Positions 24,801 through 33,823 of a DNA stretch of 64,000 nucleotides are shown in pieces. This stretch comes from Kingdonia uniflora (taxonomy: Eukaryota; Streptophyta; Magnoliopsida; Ranunculales; Circaeasteraceae), in contig JACGCM010001879.1 in NCBI GenBank assembly GCA_014058105.1, forward strand, positions 248,001 to 312,000, written 5' to 3'. Every line of letters starts with the position of its first letter. Within the stretch, counting starts at the first letter, position 1. The notes under the pieces are model-generated. The model was not told the DNA's origin, searched no databases, and saw nothing but the letters and a program-made list of their open reading frames with translations. Made by a program: the position numbers and the translations under genes.

Positions 24801-26575
24801 AGTATGGAAGACTAACTTATACTGTGACTGCAATTATTATGCATAAGAAAATGTAGGAAGTAAGCTAAACTAATTCAGGCAGCAATAAAATCTTCACTAT
24901 CTATATATCTAAAAAGAACTAAGAATGGCAATGTTAGTCTAAAATATATGTTTCACCCGTATTAATCATACAAAAACGATCATGGTAGAATACTGAGGCT
25001 AAGAATCACAAACTACACACATTCCCTTTAGAAGCACCACTTTGATCGCCATTAGAAGAGCACTTAGCATTCTCATAGATGTCCATAGACTCCATGCTAG
25101 CCTCATCGCTCCCACTTCCTTCACCATACCTTCCGATGCTTGTTGCAGGTCAATCAAACTATTTGCCAAATGAGCATCACTAGAATTTTAAACATCATGA
25201 ACTATAATGGCGTTATATGCAGAGCCTCCTCAGCCCACAACTTTTGAATTAGTTGTTAAAATTTTCTCTTCTTTTTTTCTTCTTGTTCTCTCATCTAGCA
25301 AATTAACACCAGGAACTTTTGCTACATTCCTGTCATCCATCAGTTTTCTCACCCTCTCAGCATCCCCAAACCTTTGATCCCCACAGAAGATATTAGGCAA
25401 AAGCACATAGTCTCCACCATAGCCTCTCTCCCATCTCCAATATATTCCTCATAACCCTCTCACCCATCTCAGCATTCCCATGAAAGCTACAAGCACTCTA
25501 AAGCTCCCTCCAAATCACCACATTCATCATATCTGCAGGTATTACCATTGCCAATCTCTCTGCATATTCCAGCATCCCTGCCCTCCCCAACATGTCTACT
25601 ATACATCCATAATTTTTAATATCTGGTAGTATGCGATATGCATCCACCATCTTCGAGTAAAAAGTGAGACCTTCATTGATCAGCCCCCCGTGGCTACAGG
25701 CATTAATAACACTCAAGAAAGTAACCCTGTTAGGTCTCAGACCATCCTTCTCCATCTCCTCAAATTGTCCAAGAGCTTCTTTTGCCATTCCATGAATTGC
25801 AAACCCCGTTATTATCGATGTCCAAGTGATCAAATTCTTCTTCTCCTTAAAGATTTCCTCAAACATTCTAAATCCACTCTCTTTGGACCCACATTTAGCA
25901 TATGTCTATAAGAGAATTTGCTACACTAATATCACATACATTGAAGCAGTTTTTTCTTGCAATAAGCGTGGGCAGACTGACCGCTATCTAAAACCCTAAG
26001 ATTCCAAACTGCGGGTAGGATAGTTATTACTGTTATCTCATTCTACTCATCATTTCATGACACAAAATAAAAGCTTCCTTGGAGCGATTCATACTGGTGT
26101 ACTCACCAATCATCCCAGTCCAAGACGCCACATTCTTACACAGCATCTCGTCAAAAACTGAACGAGCCGAATCAAGCTTACCCCCAGTGATAGTAGCATT
26201 CCAAGTCACTGAATTTCTTTCAGACATCTCATCAAATACTTTTGTAGTTTCAATTAAAAGCCCACAAATTATAGGTGAAGGTATCTATGAATCAATCAAT
26301 CAATCAAACTCCTTTGCTATGATAAATTGATAATAATGGAACATACCCAATTCAAAATTCAAGAAATAAAACACACCCAGCAACAGCAATCAATCATAAT
26401 CATACCTTCCAGCAGAGGTTGGACGAATAAAAGAAGCATTGTAGTGAGAGAAGAGAAGACAGAGTGTGTTCTGAGGGATTCCTTCCGGGAGATGCTTCAC
26501 CAATAGGGTCGTCACTGATGATGATGATGATTCTACTTCTCTAACTCTAATGGAGGAGTTGTTTGATGTCTGCAT
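6804..26575 (-). CDS. SNRNP65: U11/U12 small nuclear ribonucleoprotein 65 kDa protein (two RRMs)
   Basis: Eleven exons on the minus strand: 26406-26575, 24719-24790, 19926-20168, 17360-17441, 17093-17266, 16502-16681, 16213-16386, 15135-15222, 14776-14834, 13858-13923 and 6804-6887. Phases agree throughout and give 463 aa, close to the plant family length. Exons 1-3 encode the N-terminal RRM (TLLVKHLPEGIPQ, LRNCAFVDFKDEASAS, LRFLGKVLSVERA). Exon 4 carries the plant-typical YAYPPPDGNILTNIVNAL. Exons 5-7 are Pro-, Ser- and acid-rich linker. Exons 8-11 encode the C-terminal RRM (TTVLYVKNLAKDVV, EGRMRGQAFVTFPSVDLAH, NLVNGYAFKGKPMIIQFGR). The family bridges U11 and U12 snRNPs in the minor spliceosome: the C-terminal RRM binds the U12 snRNA 3' stem-loop, and the N-terminal part contacts the U11-59K protein. 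Introns 1, 2, 3, 7 and 10 hold inserted sequence and make the gene about 19.8 kb. No intron here shows a U12-type donor. Confidence 0.92.
7052..12760 (-). mobile_element. L1-type LINE, near full length, both ORFs broken
   Basis: It lies sense-oriented in intron 10 of U11/U12-65K. Order on the minus strand: ORF1 from an ATG at 12752 (MEDGIDEQ, then an in-frame stop), a DUF4283-like part (TSWAALLGALF, IPIWVILKEIPSQF) and a CCHC knuckle, CLECCTFGHSKYSCP, near 11.6 kb. ORF2 follows with an endonuclease (WILVGDFNAPFSNSD near 10.8 kb), reverse transcriptase (ITLIPKIPNPTSFGDYRPISCCN near 9.75 kb and a FADN box at about 9185-9196), a zf-RVT region near 8.3 kb and an RNase H end (FREANQGADFLAS near 7.2 kb). 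A short T run at 7047-7053 is consistent with the 3' poly(A) on the minus strand. Stops and frameshifts break both ORFs, and the second Asp of the FADD catalytic box is Asn. It is therefore inactive. Confidence 0.9.
7350..7845. repeat. Tandem duplication inside the LINE, period about 246 bp
   Basis: The block beginning GCAGTGAGTCAGTTCCC at 7381 recurs at 7627 with few differences and runs to the shared AATATTCTAGGCAAAGCAC. The second copy is preceded by a repeat of the CATGATAGATTGATG motif also seen before the first. The duplication lies in the RNase H/linker part of ORF2 and helps break the frame. Confidence 0.85.
12763..13146 (-). mobile_element. LTR-like module upstream of the LINE ORF1
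   Basis: Read on the minus strand, this stretch has a TATA box (CTATAAATAG near 13.0 kb). Then come three imperfect tandem units of roughly 38 bp built on CAATCAAGCCTCTCTAGA, and an AATAAA near 12.85 kb. It ends ATTACACA just before the LINE ORF1 ATG at 12752. This order of promoter, poly(A) signal and CA end resembles a solo or 3' LTR. No second copy or target duplication was found, so the assignment is tentative. It could instead be LINE 5' UTR. Confidence 0.35.
13141..13524 (-). CDS. Unrecognised 127-codon frame in U11/U12-65K intron 10
   Basis: An open frame of 127 codons with a basic middle (GEVRRSTRVKSNLPDPV) and an acidic C-terminus (GTMVEYVEDEAQNGEDLG). I do not recognise the family. 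It abuts the LTR-like module. Purine-rich sequence just before the module (GGAGAGGATTTGGGG, on the minus strand) could be a polypurine tract, which would make this the 3' coding remnant of an LTR element. Equally it may be chance. Confidence 0.2.
   Translation of the reverse strand: MRLYTLGLAMVRGQSNLHQKIPNPVTWTDVKVYSRSVKNNTRGTLLPGEVRRSTRVKSNLPDPVSIQSRVDKDYKLQLGTLAHANASPEVCLMIKNRQENRLSPGEGTMVEYVEDEAQNGEDLGCPQ
15776..15975 (-). mobile_element. LINE 3'-end fragment (5'-truncated)
   Basis: The T run at about 15,779-15,787 marks the poly(A) end on the minus strand. The frame behind it (GESILSPSSLPPNLYTIIEEDA) parallels the end of the LINE RNase H domain in the O-fucosyltransferase intron ([22 protein letters not shown]). 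Only about 200 bp remain, as expected for a 5'-truncated insertion. It sits in intron 7 of U11/U12-65K, in the same orientation as the gene. Confidence 0.7.
17990..19400 (+). mobile_element. LINE ORF2 3' fragment, antisense in U11/U12-65K intron 3
   Basis: Plus-strand frames with interruptions show LWQDLWIELG, then a zf-RVT-like part (ILRNRLKSRDFL, HSSEEM near 18.4-18.5 kb), then an RNase H domain (LNCDGGKATERSAYGGIF, EVGEIKIMATNYIA, KIMTDSRFAQKVFN at 18.88-19.1 kb). It lacks the endonuclease and the catalytic reverse transcriptase part. Several stops and frame changes show it is dead. Confidence 0.8.
20690..21112. mobile_element. MITE-like element with AGAGGYGGAYC ends
   Basis: The left end reads TTAGAGGCGGACCTAC. 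The reverse complement of the right end reads TCAGAGGTAGATCCAGG. The inner sequence repeats GCCCACCCTGAA-type motifs near both ends. CAGAGGCGGATCCA-type ends occur in plant hAT-like MITEs. No clear 8-bp target duplication was seen, so the borders are approximate. It lies in intron 2 of U11/U12-65K. Confidence 0.5.
21601..21933 (+). repeat. 5' LTR
   Basis: 333 bp, TG...CA ends, with a TATA-like CATATAAAAAGAG in the middle. It aligns with the 3' LTR along its whole length with scattered substitutions and small indels. Confidence 0.9.
21937..21948 (+). other. Primer-binding site, initiator tRNA-Met type
   Basis: TGGTACCAGAGC lies three bases after the 5' LTR. It differs at one position from TGGTATCAGAGC, the common plant PBS complementary to the 3' end of initiator tRNA-Met. 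Confidence 0.8.
24004..24346 (+). repeat. 3' LTR
   Basis: 343 bp with a clear TATA box, CTTATAAAAGAG, near 24.15 kb. It carries an extra TTCCGCGCACG-type insert near its end relative to the 5' copy. Confidence 0.9.
25270..26260 (-). pseudogene. Broken PLS/E-type PPR gene in U11/U12-65K intron 1
   Basis: Two minus-strand frames read as PPR protein: MSERNSVTWNATITGGKLDSA... (26033-26227) and MFEEIFKEKKNLITWTSIITGFAIHG... (25498-25866). The second includes VTFLSVINACSHGGLINEG and a YGCIVDMLGRAGMLEYAE E-type end. Stops and frame changes lie between and after them, and E-motif-like sequence continues past a stop to about 25.3 kb. The N-terminal part is missing. It lies within intron 1 (24791-26405), in the same orientation as the host gene. 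Confidence 0.75.
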
Positions 26576-27125
26576 CTCTACTTCTCTCTAATGAAAGGTT
26601 GGATGTATCACTGTTGCTTCATTCAACTTGTTTTGAATGTTCATCAGGGAGTGTATGTGGAACGCCATATAGCTAGACTGACACTGAACAGGTACGTTAG
26701 TTTTGTAACAAGTCAGTCGCTCAAATATTTTAGTCCGTTAGTAAATAATTATTGGTTTTGTAGCTGGTCGCTCAAATACTCTAGCCCGTTAGTATTTTAC
26801 AGATGTTCAAAAATAAATTTTTTTTCTGTTCGAATAGACCTGGCAGAACCATTTCTAGGCTCCGCGACAGATGTAGAGCTCATTCACATATTGTGTTTGA
26901 CGTGGACTTTATATTTTATGCGATAAAATTAAAGATTTCCATTAGTGTTGCGTACAACATGTGCGCCATTCGGGGAATCAAGCAGAGAGACGAATGATTT
27001 TTCAGATCTATTCGCCATTTCTATTTGAAAATAATTCGAGGTAGTATTCAGACATGTTCATTAGCCATAATGCGGGTTTCCATTCCAACAAAGAAAGAAC
27101 AACATATTGTATATTTAGACAACTC

Positions 27126-28962
27126 TTAAGTAGTCTCGCTCTTTTCTATCTTATCAGTTTGATCATCTGTTATTATTATAGGCAGAGTTTCACCATCTTC
27201 GCAAACAACTTGAGTTTCTGTCTTCTCATCTGAGGACTCCTCCGTCGCTTTCAAACTTTGGAAACCATCTTCTTCACTGGAGCTATTAAACCCTTCAGAT
27301 GCATCAGATGTTAAAGACATAGATTGTTGTAGAAGGGAAACCATGGATGTTTCAATGAGGATTGAACGTCCTGATTTGATAACATCCAACATCTTCACAT
27401 CGTCTTCTTTCATCCTTTCACTGAATTCGCTATAGTCAAAACCATTCAAGTTTCGCCCCCCGAATGAAGATTCCAGCTTGTCCATGTCGAAGAGGTTCTC
27501 CATTATCTGCTGACTTTCAGGGTCATCTGAGTAAACAAATTTCACTTTGCTGTATGTCTTGTGCTCTAGAAAGAGCTTAACTATCTGCAGTTTGAGAACA
27601 ATGTAACATAAGCTCAAACACAAAAGGTAGATACAATCTATTTCGTGTTAGAATAGCCTTTAATCATTTTACGACTAAAAAAATGAAATACGTAAGCGTG
27701 ACAAGGTATCATACGTTATAGAAAGATTCGAAGATCTTTGGTGGATTGTATAGGATTGCTAGACCCAGCCTCTCAGGGTAATGGTTTTGCAAAACGTTTG
27801 CTGTTTCACGAGTTGCCTTCACTGATATGCTCGACATATTCCATTGTTGAAAATCAATTAACCAAACCATTTGCTCTTGACCTGGTGTCAAGTTCAGTAT
27901 TGCATTCTCCATACAATAAACCAAGTACTTGATCTGGTCTACCAGTGAGGATGAGTTCTGATCAAAAGTAAAATCAAAATTCACAAACACTGATCTGGTC
28001 TGCATGTTGAAAATAAACTAAGAGTGTCTATTTTAGACTTCTCATGCTATAGTTGTACCTGGAAACCGGGTCTCATAACAAGAACAGTCCTTCCGTACTT
28101 GTCAAAGTAGTTGGACCTGTAGATCTTCCCAGTCGTGGCCTCCTGGGCAATGTCTTCCTAGCGAAAAAAGAAAAGAGAATAGCTTAAGCATCAGATTACT
28201 AAAGAGTGAATAAGAGATTCAACTGAAACTAGTCTTGAGATTGGACCAAGAGCAACTTTCCAAAGAAAGGAAGGCCAGATTTTTCTATAGGAAGCCTCTT
28301 TGATTGATATGTAGCGATGAGTTAAGCAATCAAAAATGTTTAGGTATGCGTCCAACCAATTATCAGCATCAATCAATATAATGGATTACGGCACGATCTT
28401 TTTATCCGCATAAGTACGAGATGCATACCCAACGTATATTTTCCGGCTTATTTTCCAGCCTCCATCTCAAGCTGTCTTTCACCATCTTACATGCCTTCTT
28501 GGCATTCCATGCCCTTGCTCTTAGATACCTTGATATTGAAGCATCAAGGCACAAGGCTGGTAGCTTATCAGCGATAGGACCTAATAGTTTTCTAACTTCA
28601 GCTATCTGAAAAGAAATGGAACACTTTCTTAGTACAATATTAATAACGTTATATTCAAAGTCTTTGGTTTTCTCAAATTTTATGATACTGGAGAAGATTT
28701 CTTCGTGTCCTCCAGTTCTGAGAGTATAAGAATGAAATATTCCGACTTTGACATATGAATATATATAATTAAGGATTTACACCCACAATGCTCATCAAGT
28801 TTATTGTTAGTTCGACTTAAACCAGTCAATATTAACTTAACATTCTCAAGTTTTTCAATCGTAACTCAAGTGCAATTAATGGTTGGATTGCACCTTAGCT
28901 TTCTGCTCTTCAAGTGACAAAGTTTTCTCCACCCCAGATCCTCGTGTTCTCCTTGAAGACAT
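27126..28962 (-). CDS. SEC14-like protein with CRAL-TRIO domain
   Basis: Five exons on the minus strand: 28894-28962, 28429-28605, 28059-28157, 27715-27957 and 27126-27584. All introns are GT-AG and phase 0, giving 348 aa. The start MSSRRTRGSGVEKTLSLEEQKAK is the first ATG of the first coding exon. Exon 2 holds the CRAL-TRIO N-terminal helices (ASISRYLRARAWNAKKACKM, LRWRLENKPENIRW). Exons 3-5 hold the lipid-binding fold (TTGKIYRSNYFDKYGRTVLV, MVWLIDFQQWNMSSI, ANVLQNHYPERLGLAILYNP, LFLEHKTYSKVKFVY). The C-terminus is a Ser- and acid-rich tail (SSEEDGF, EKTETQVVCEDGE). Family members bind or exchange phosphoinositides and phosphatidylcholine at membranes; the ligand here cannot be told. It starts about 1.5 kb from the divergent hyccin gene. 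Confidence 0.9.
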
Positions 28963-30449
28963 TCCTCCCAGATTTAATAACTTTAAGGAGGTCTGGAGAA
29001 CAAATGAGCAAATCAATTAAAAGTGGCAAGATTTCAACAGCAAACAATATGACATCGAAAAACAATATACATCCAAGAAGACCAAGGTAAGAAATAAAAC
29101 AGCAATGTAGAAGAACATCCAGTATGAGTCTTTATAGCATCAATATTTGTGTATTGTCTAGTACATACTTTAAGAGAACTTGGGTTTTTTTTTTCTTCAT
29201 GTATCTGATTCTTTTGAAGTGAATATGTCTGGCATTAGTGTAAGTAGTCACTTTTAGCTTATATGGCCAGGTTTTAGCTATATTGATATAAGCCAGAGAC
29301 GTAGACATGGAGATAAAAGCAGACATTCTTATACTTCAAGCGAAAGCTACTAAGTCAGTATGAATCCCTTACATAAGCTTTTCAAAATCTCGCAGCCTGA
29401 TTTGTTCCAATATCAAGCCGGTTGCTTCTGAAATTTCTGATTCCTAGTGATAGTGATATCGCAATCTGTGAATCTAGCTATTAGGATAGAATGACCACAT
29501 TAATCTAGCTATTTTATTTTTCGAAGTTTTATTTTCTGTAAAGGATCATGGAGCATAACAAATTCTATGATCAACATTACCAAAACCACAAAAGCAAACA
29601 AAGTGTACATACGAAAACTACCACAAATATTAATCTTCAATACAAAAGCCAATCCCATTTGACACATTTCTTCAAACTAACGATTATATGACCACGTTAG
29701 TAAGAATCTAAGAAGATGAAGAGATATGTACCTTTGTTATGAGTCGTAGAAAAAAATTCAATCCACCCCCATTACAACGTGAACTCTCATAGCACCATTT
29801 TGGTTCAAATCTTGGCTTTGTATTTGTTTTCTGATAGTTGAGATTAGATTTAGAAGATAAACAAGAACACCACTAATTAAGCAAATATACATGCAGAAAG
29901 TTCCATTATATCCAAAGAAAACATATGGTTTAAAAAAAAAGAAATCTTACTTAGTTCCCTATTGACCAGTAGGTGGCTTTGACTAGCAGCAATATACACC
30001 AAACTTTATTATCAATGGTAGAATGCAACCTTACATCACTCCCCGTAGATCGTCCTCGATAGCATCACCTCGATGTGGTTTCTCTCATGTACTAGAGCTG
30101 CATGAAGTCTGTCATAATTGGGAATCCTATTGCTAATAATTTCTCAAAATTTGGGAGACTTTTGGCATATCAAAAACATCATCCAACCGTATTATCCCCT
30201 CCGAGGTGATGATCGTTAACCAAGTATACAAATCTCAATGAAATTTAATTGGTACGACGTAGGGGAATCATCACAAGGTGATGAGGCGCCGATATACAAA
30301 AACATGACATTTATAGTTTGACCTTTAAATTTTTTTTCAAAAATCAGTTACATTTGCCACTAAATATTGCTTTTCTTTCTCCTTTGATCCCTCAAACAAC
30401 CAAACACTTTAAATCTCTCTTTCTCTCTATCTCTCAGAAGAGATCCTAA
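28963..30449. other. Shared upstream region of the SEC14-like and hyccin genes
   Basis: The two genes are transcribed away from each other, so this stretch holds both promoters and probably 5' UTR exons. A CT-rich stretch with a CTCTATCTCTC tract lies just before the hyccin ATG. No other gene recognised. Confidence 0.5.
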
Positions 30450-31457
30450 ATGTCTCTCCATAACAGCAGCAGTCCTGAAACCACTAGCTCAGAATCTATC
30501 ATCGAATCCCTCTCTGACATTCTTAGTCCCCTCCCCTCGTCTCTCACCGCCTCAGAAACCCCAGCATTCACTCTCCTGCATGACCCTCAACTCGCTGAGA
30601 TGATTTCCACTCATTTAAGGCAACCAAACTCTGGTGCTGGAGATAATGCCTTATGTCGTTGGCTCTACGACACATTCCAATCATCTGATCCCAATCTTCA
30701 ACTAGTCGTTTTAAGGTTCTTACCGATCATTGCTGGAATATATCTCTCTCGTGTTATTCTTAGGAAACCGTTGGCTGGGTTTGAGGCCATACTCTTGGCA
30801 TTGTATTCCCACGAGACCATGTCAAGAGGTGGCCAACCGATATCCGTAAACATCCCAGATTTATCACATTCAAGCCTCTATCACGAGACGAAAGTGCCCA
30901 TTAAGAATTACTCCACGGGACTAAATTTAGCTATTGTATCGCCAAGTTTAGAACCCCATGGTACAATAAGATCAACCAGGAGAGCTCGAATTGTTGGTGT
31001 GACATTAGAACTGTATTATACTAAGATATCTCTAATGCCCATTTCTTCTAAGATTGATTTTTGCGAATTTTGTGTAGTTTGGGCAGGTGATCAACATCAT
31101 GACAATAAAAAAGTTTCCTCCAGTGACGATTTGGGGGATGAAGGTGAAGATATTGCGAGTAGTTCAAGTACTAATAAGGAGGTAAATGGAGGAAGAATTC
31201 CTCTTCCATGGGAGCTTTTGCAACCTATTTTGAGGATATTGGGGCATTGCCTTATGGGATCGGACACGTCTAAAGAGTTAAAAAATGTGGCATTTGTTGC
31301 TTCAAAGAGTTTGTACGAAAGAGCGTTGCATGATGTTAATGCTCAAGCGATATTAGCATCTGGAAGTCTTGTGAAACTTGGAAAGACGGCCATGGATGCG
31401 AAGGAGGAGGATCCTACAGAAATTCGTGACTATATGAATCCTTTAACAACCCTCTAG
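30450..31457 (+). CDS. Hyccin family protein (PI4-kinase alpha complex subunit)
   Basis: A single uninterrupted frame of 335 aa. The N-terminus is Ser-rich and is followed by the hyccin (FAM126) helical domain. That domain includes AFTLLHDPQLAEMISTHLRQ, ALCRWLYDTFQSSDPNLQLV, VLRFLPIIAGIYLSR and FEAILLALYSHE in the first half, and PWELLQPILRILGHCLMG near residue 250. Between them is an acidic, Ser-rich insert (SSDDLGDEGEDIASSSS). In plants, hyccin proteins act with NPG and EFOP proteins to hold PI4-kinase alpha 1 at the plasma membrane. The intron-less structure fits the plant members I recall. The full expected length and clean frame point to a functional gene. Confidence 0.9.
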   Translation: MSLHNSSSPETTSSESIIESLSDILSPLPSSLTASETPAFTLLHDPQLAEMISTHLRQPNSGAGDNALCRWLYDTFQSSDPNLQLVVLRFLPIIAGIYLSRVILRKPLAGFEAILLALYSHETMSRGGQPISVNIPDLSHSSLYHETKVPIKNYSTGLNLAIVSPSLEPHGTIRSTRRARIVGVTLELYYTKISLMPISSKIDFCEFCVVWAGDQHHDNKKVSSSDDLGDEGEDIASSSSTNKEVNGGRIPLPWELLQPILRILGHCLMGSDTSKELKNVAFVASKSLYERALHDVNAQAILASGSLVKLGKTAMDAKEEDPTEIRDYMNPLTTL

Positions 31458-31699
31458 TTTTGTTTAGTAACTCGGGAAGATTGAATTATGAGTTTTTTTT
31501 CTTCTTCGTTAGAACTAGTATGAGACGACATGAGTATGATCACGGTACAAGGCCCGAATGTACGCTTTATTGATGCATCTGTGGTATCACTAAACAGTAA
31601 TATTACTCAATCCCAGTGTTGGCTGCCTTGTTCCATGGATGGATCACTGAAATGTTTCTTTAATTTCCACAGATATCATATCAAATTGTTTGTCCGCCT

Positions 31700-32290
31700 T
31701 GCTTTTAACAGTTCTTATAAGAGGGGAAATGAGCACCCTTTGTGGCTAAAACATGTGCCTCATAATTATACAAACGGTCAACGTGCTCAAAACGAAACTC
31801 CAAAAAACGGGACGAAAGTGAAAGCATATCCGGTGCAAGGATGAGGGCTCCCCAAGAGAGATCATCTAAACTCTCCTGAAAAGCTCTGACAAGGTGTCGG
31901 CAGTCCGTCAGAAGCAACACCCTCTCAAGGCCAATGTGGAGTGCTGCTTCCATTCCCCTGATCACTGAGATCGCATCTGCCTCTTCTGGGTCTGCTGCTT
32001 TAGAGGAGTCAAAACCTGCACAAATAACATAAGAGCAGCGAGTCTTAATAATAACCCAGAGGAGTCTTTGTTGGACCAAGAGGCATTCACTGTGACAACA
32101 TGCCAGCCATCCCTGATTTGGGGTGGGGTGGGGTGGGGTGAGGTTGGGGTCGAGGTAAAATTTATCAGGTATTTTTTTGCAATTTTTATTACCTCGGATG
32201 GGTTTGGATTAATTTGCTTGAAGATGAGTTCATTCCTGCTAGTCCAAATGACGTACATAAAAGTACTAATGGCACCATTAAACATCGAGC
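31700..32290 (-). mobile_element. LINE RNase H fragment with frameshift
   Basis: Two overlapping minus-strand frames join as a LINE C-terminus: TFMYVIWTSRNELIFKQ and GWHVVTVNASWSNKDSSG (32285 down), then after a frameshift EEADAISVIRGMEAALHIG, RVLLLTDCRHLVRAFQ and YNYEAHVLATKGA. This is the plant LINE RNase H pattern. The usual first catalytic Asp (DASW) is Asn. It lies about 240 bp beyond the hyccin stop codon, in the opposite orientation. Confidence 0.75.
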
Positions 32291-32299
32291 TTGAAGACT

Positions 32300-33823
32300 A
32301 AATACTACATTTTACCCATCACGGTTCCAGTTAAGGGTCTTAGGTTTCAGAACTTGGCTTAGTTGAGAAAATATCTTTCTTTCTTTGATTTAGCAATGAG
32401 AGGGTATCTAAGGGGGCAAAAAGACATTAGATATGGTGGGATGCATTTGTCATCCTATTCGCACACATGCACCTCCAATTCTCCCACAAAACTCAAAAGC
32501 CCTCTTTCCCCCTTTACTCTGTAATCAACTTTCTCCATCCACATAATATGTAGACAGAGGCAGGTACAAGATCCCAACCACAGCTTCAAACTTTTTCTCC
32601 ACTTCTTTGAAAAAGAGAAAGAGCTTAGATTCCCAAAAGGAGAAGGAAACAACAAAGCCCTCTTTCACAGGTGAGGCTGTCAGTTCCCCCATGTGAACCC
32701 TCTTCCACATCCACACCAGAAAACAGCTATATTATAAAACAGAAAGATACCCTCAAATAATGCATTTCTCATCAGATATCCTCAGAGAAAAAAAAAACTA
32801 TGTCATTGGACCCATACTTATCACATATTCATCAATTTCATCTCAAAACATTTTCTGCTTGTGGCACTGGCAACCACACCTCAACATTTATCTTAAGAGA
32901 AAGGGAAGAACAAATACAAGTACACAACCTACAATTGCAAATTATCAACAAAACCCAAATGAAACTTAAGGAAATCCACTACATTAATTCTACTAATATC
33001 TTGTTCTCTAGATAATTCACATATATCAGTTTTGATCTACTCTACCAATATCTTGTCATACTAGCTATAACTAAACAACCTAAAGTAACGTTGTGCTGGT
33101 CTTGACTCTTGATGATGGAAACAAAAAAACATAAAGAGAGAGTGTCAGCATTTGTAATACTTGTAGTAAATCTCACTACGAAGATGAGCTCCTTTGCTAA
33201 TTCTTTGTATAACTCTTCTTTGCATGTCAAGGTAAAATTTCCTTTCTGTAAAGCACACCAAAAAAAAAGAACTGTTACTCAGAGGTCACTAGAAATAATA
33301 GTTGTTTTGAATAACTGTAGGATGATTTGATCACATTACCAGTGTGTTATGCATAGCCAGCCAGCCACCTCCTGCTCTAAATTCCTAGAGCTCATTCATC
33401 CGAAAAGAACCTGCATGGAGAATTTTTTTCCTCAGATCATTATCATACTGACGATAAACAGCCATCTCTTGATGACCCATTAGTTTAATCAATGATAAAA
33501 AGGGATAACGGAAAATAAAGGGCATTTTTGAAAAGAAAAAGAAAACCTCAATATTTACTGCTAATAATAAGGCCTAAATAACACTCTATTATGATCGACA
33601 AATGAAGAAAAAGCTAAACTTGCAGCAATATGGTAGAAATGGAGGAAGAGACAACAAAATTAGCAGACTGTTGGTAAGATAGTGTTCCATGTTGCAGATT
33701 ATAGGGAGGAAATATCGAGCTTCAGATGCAAAGTAAAAGGGCACTAATTTAGAGAGGGGGTTTCGCCATAGTTGGTCATGCCCTTTTCTTCCAACATTTA
33801 TTGGTTTTAAAGGAAGGGTATAT
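32300..33823. other. Intergenic, no gene recognised
   Basis: AT-rich sequence between the LINE fragment and the end of the CCCH/RRM gene. Short open frames have no recognisable content. The right end probably includes the 3' UTR of the CCCH/RRM gene. Confidence 0.4.

Noticed and set aside
6804..26575. U12-type introns in the U11/U12-65K gene
   Set aside because: All ten donors were read and none has ATATCCTT or GTATCCTT.
30450..31457. Hyccin gene as a processed retrocopy because it lacks introns
   Set aside because: Plant hyccin genes are, as far as I recall, usually intron-less or intron-poor. The frame is intact and there is no poly(A) tail or target duplication.
32455..32716. Two overlapping minus-strand frames of 63-66 codons
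   Set aside because: Low-complexity content, no splice partners and no recognisable domain.
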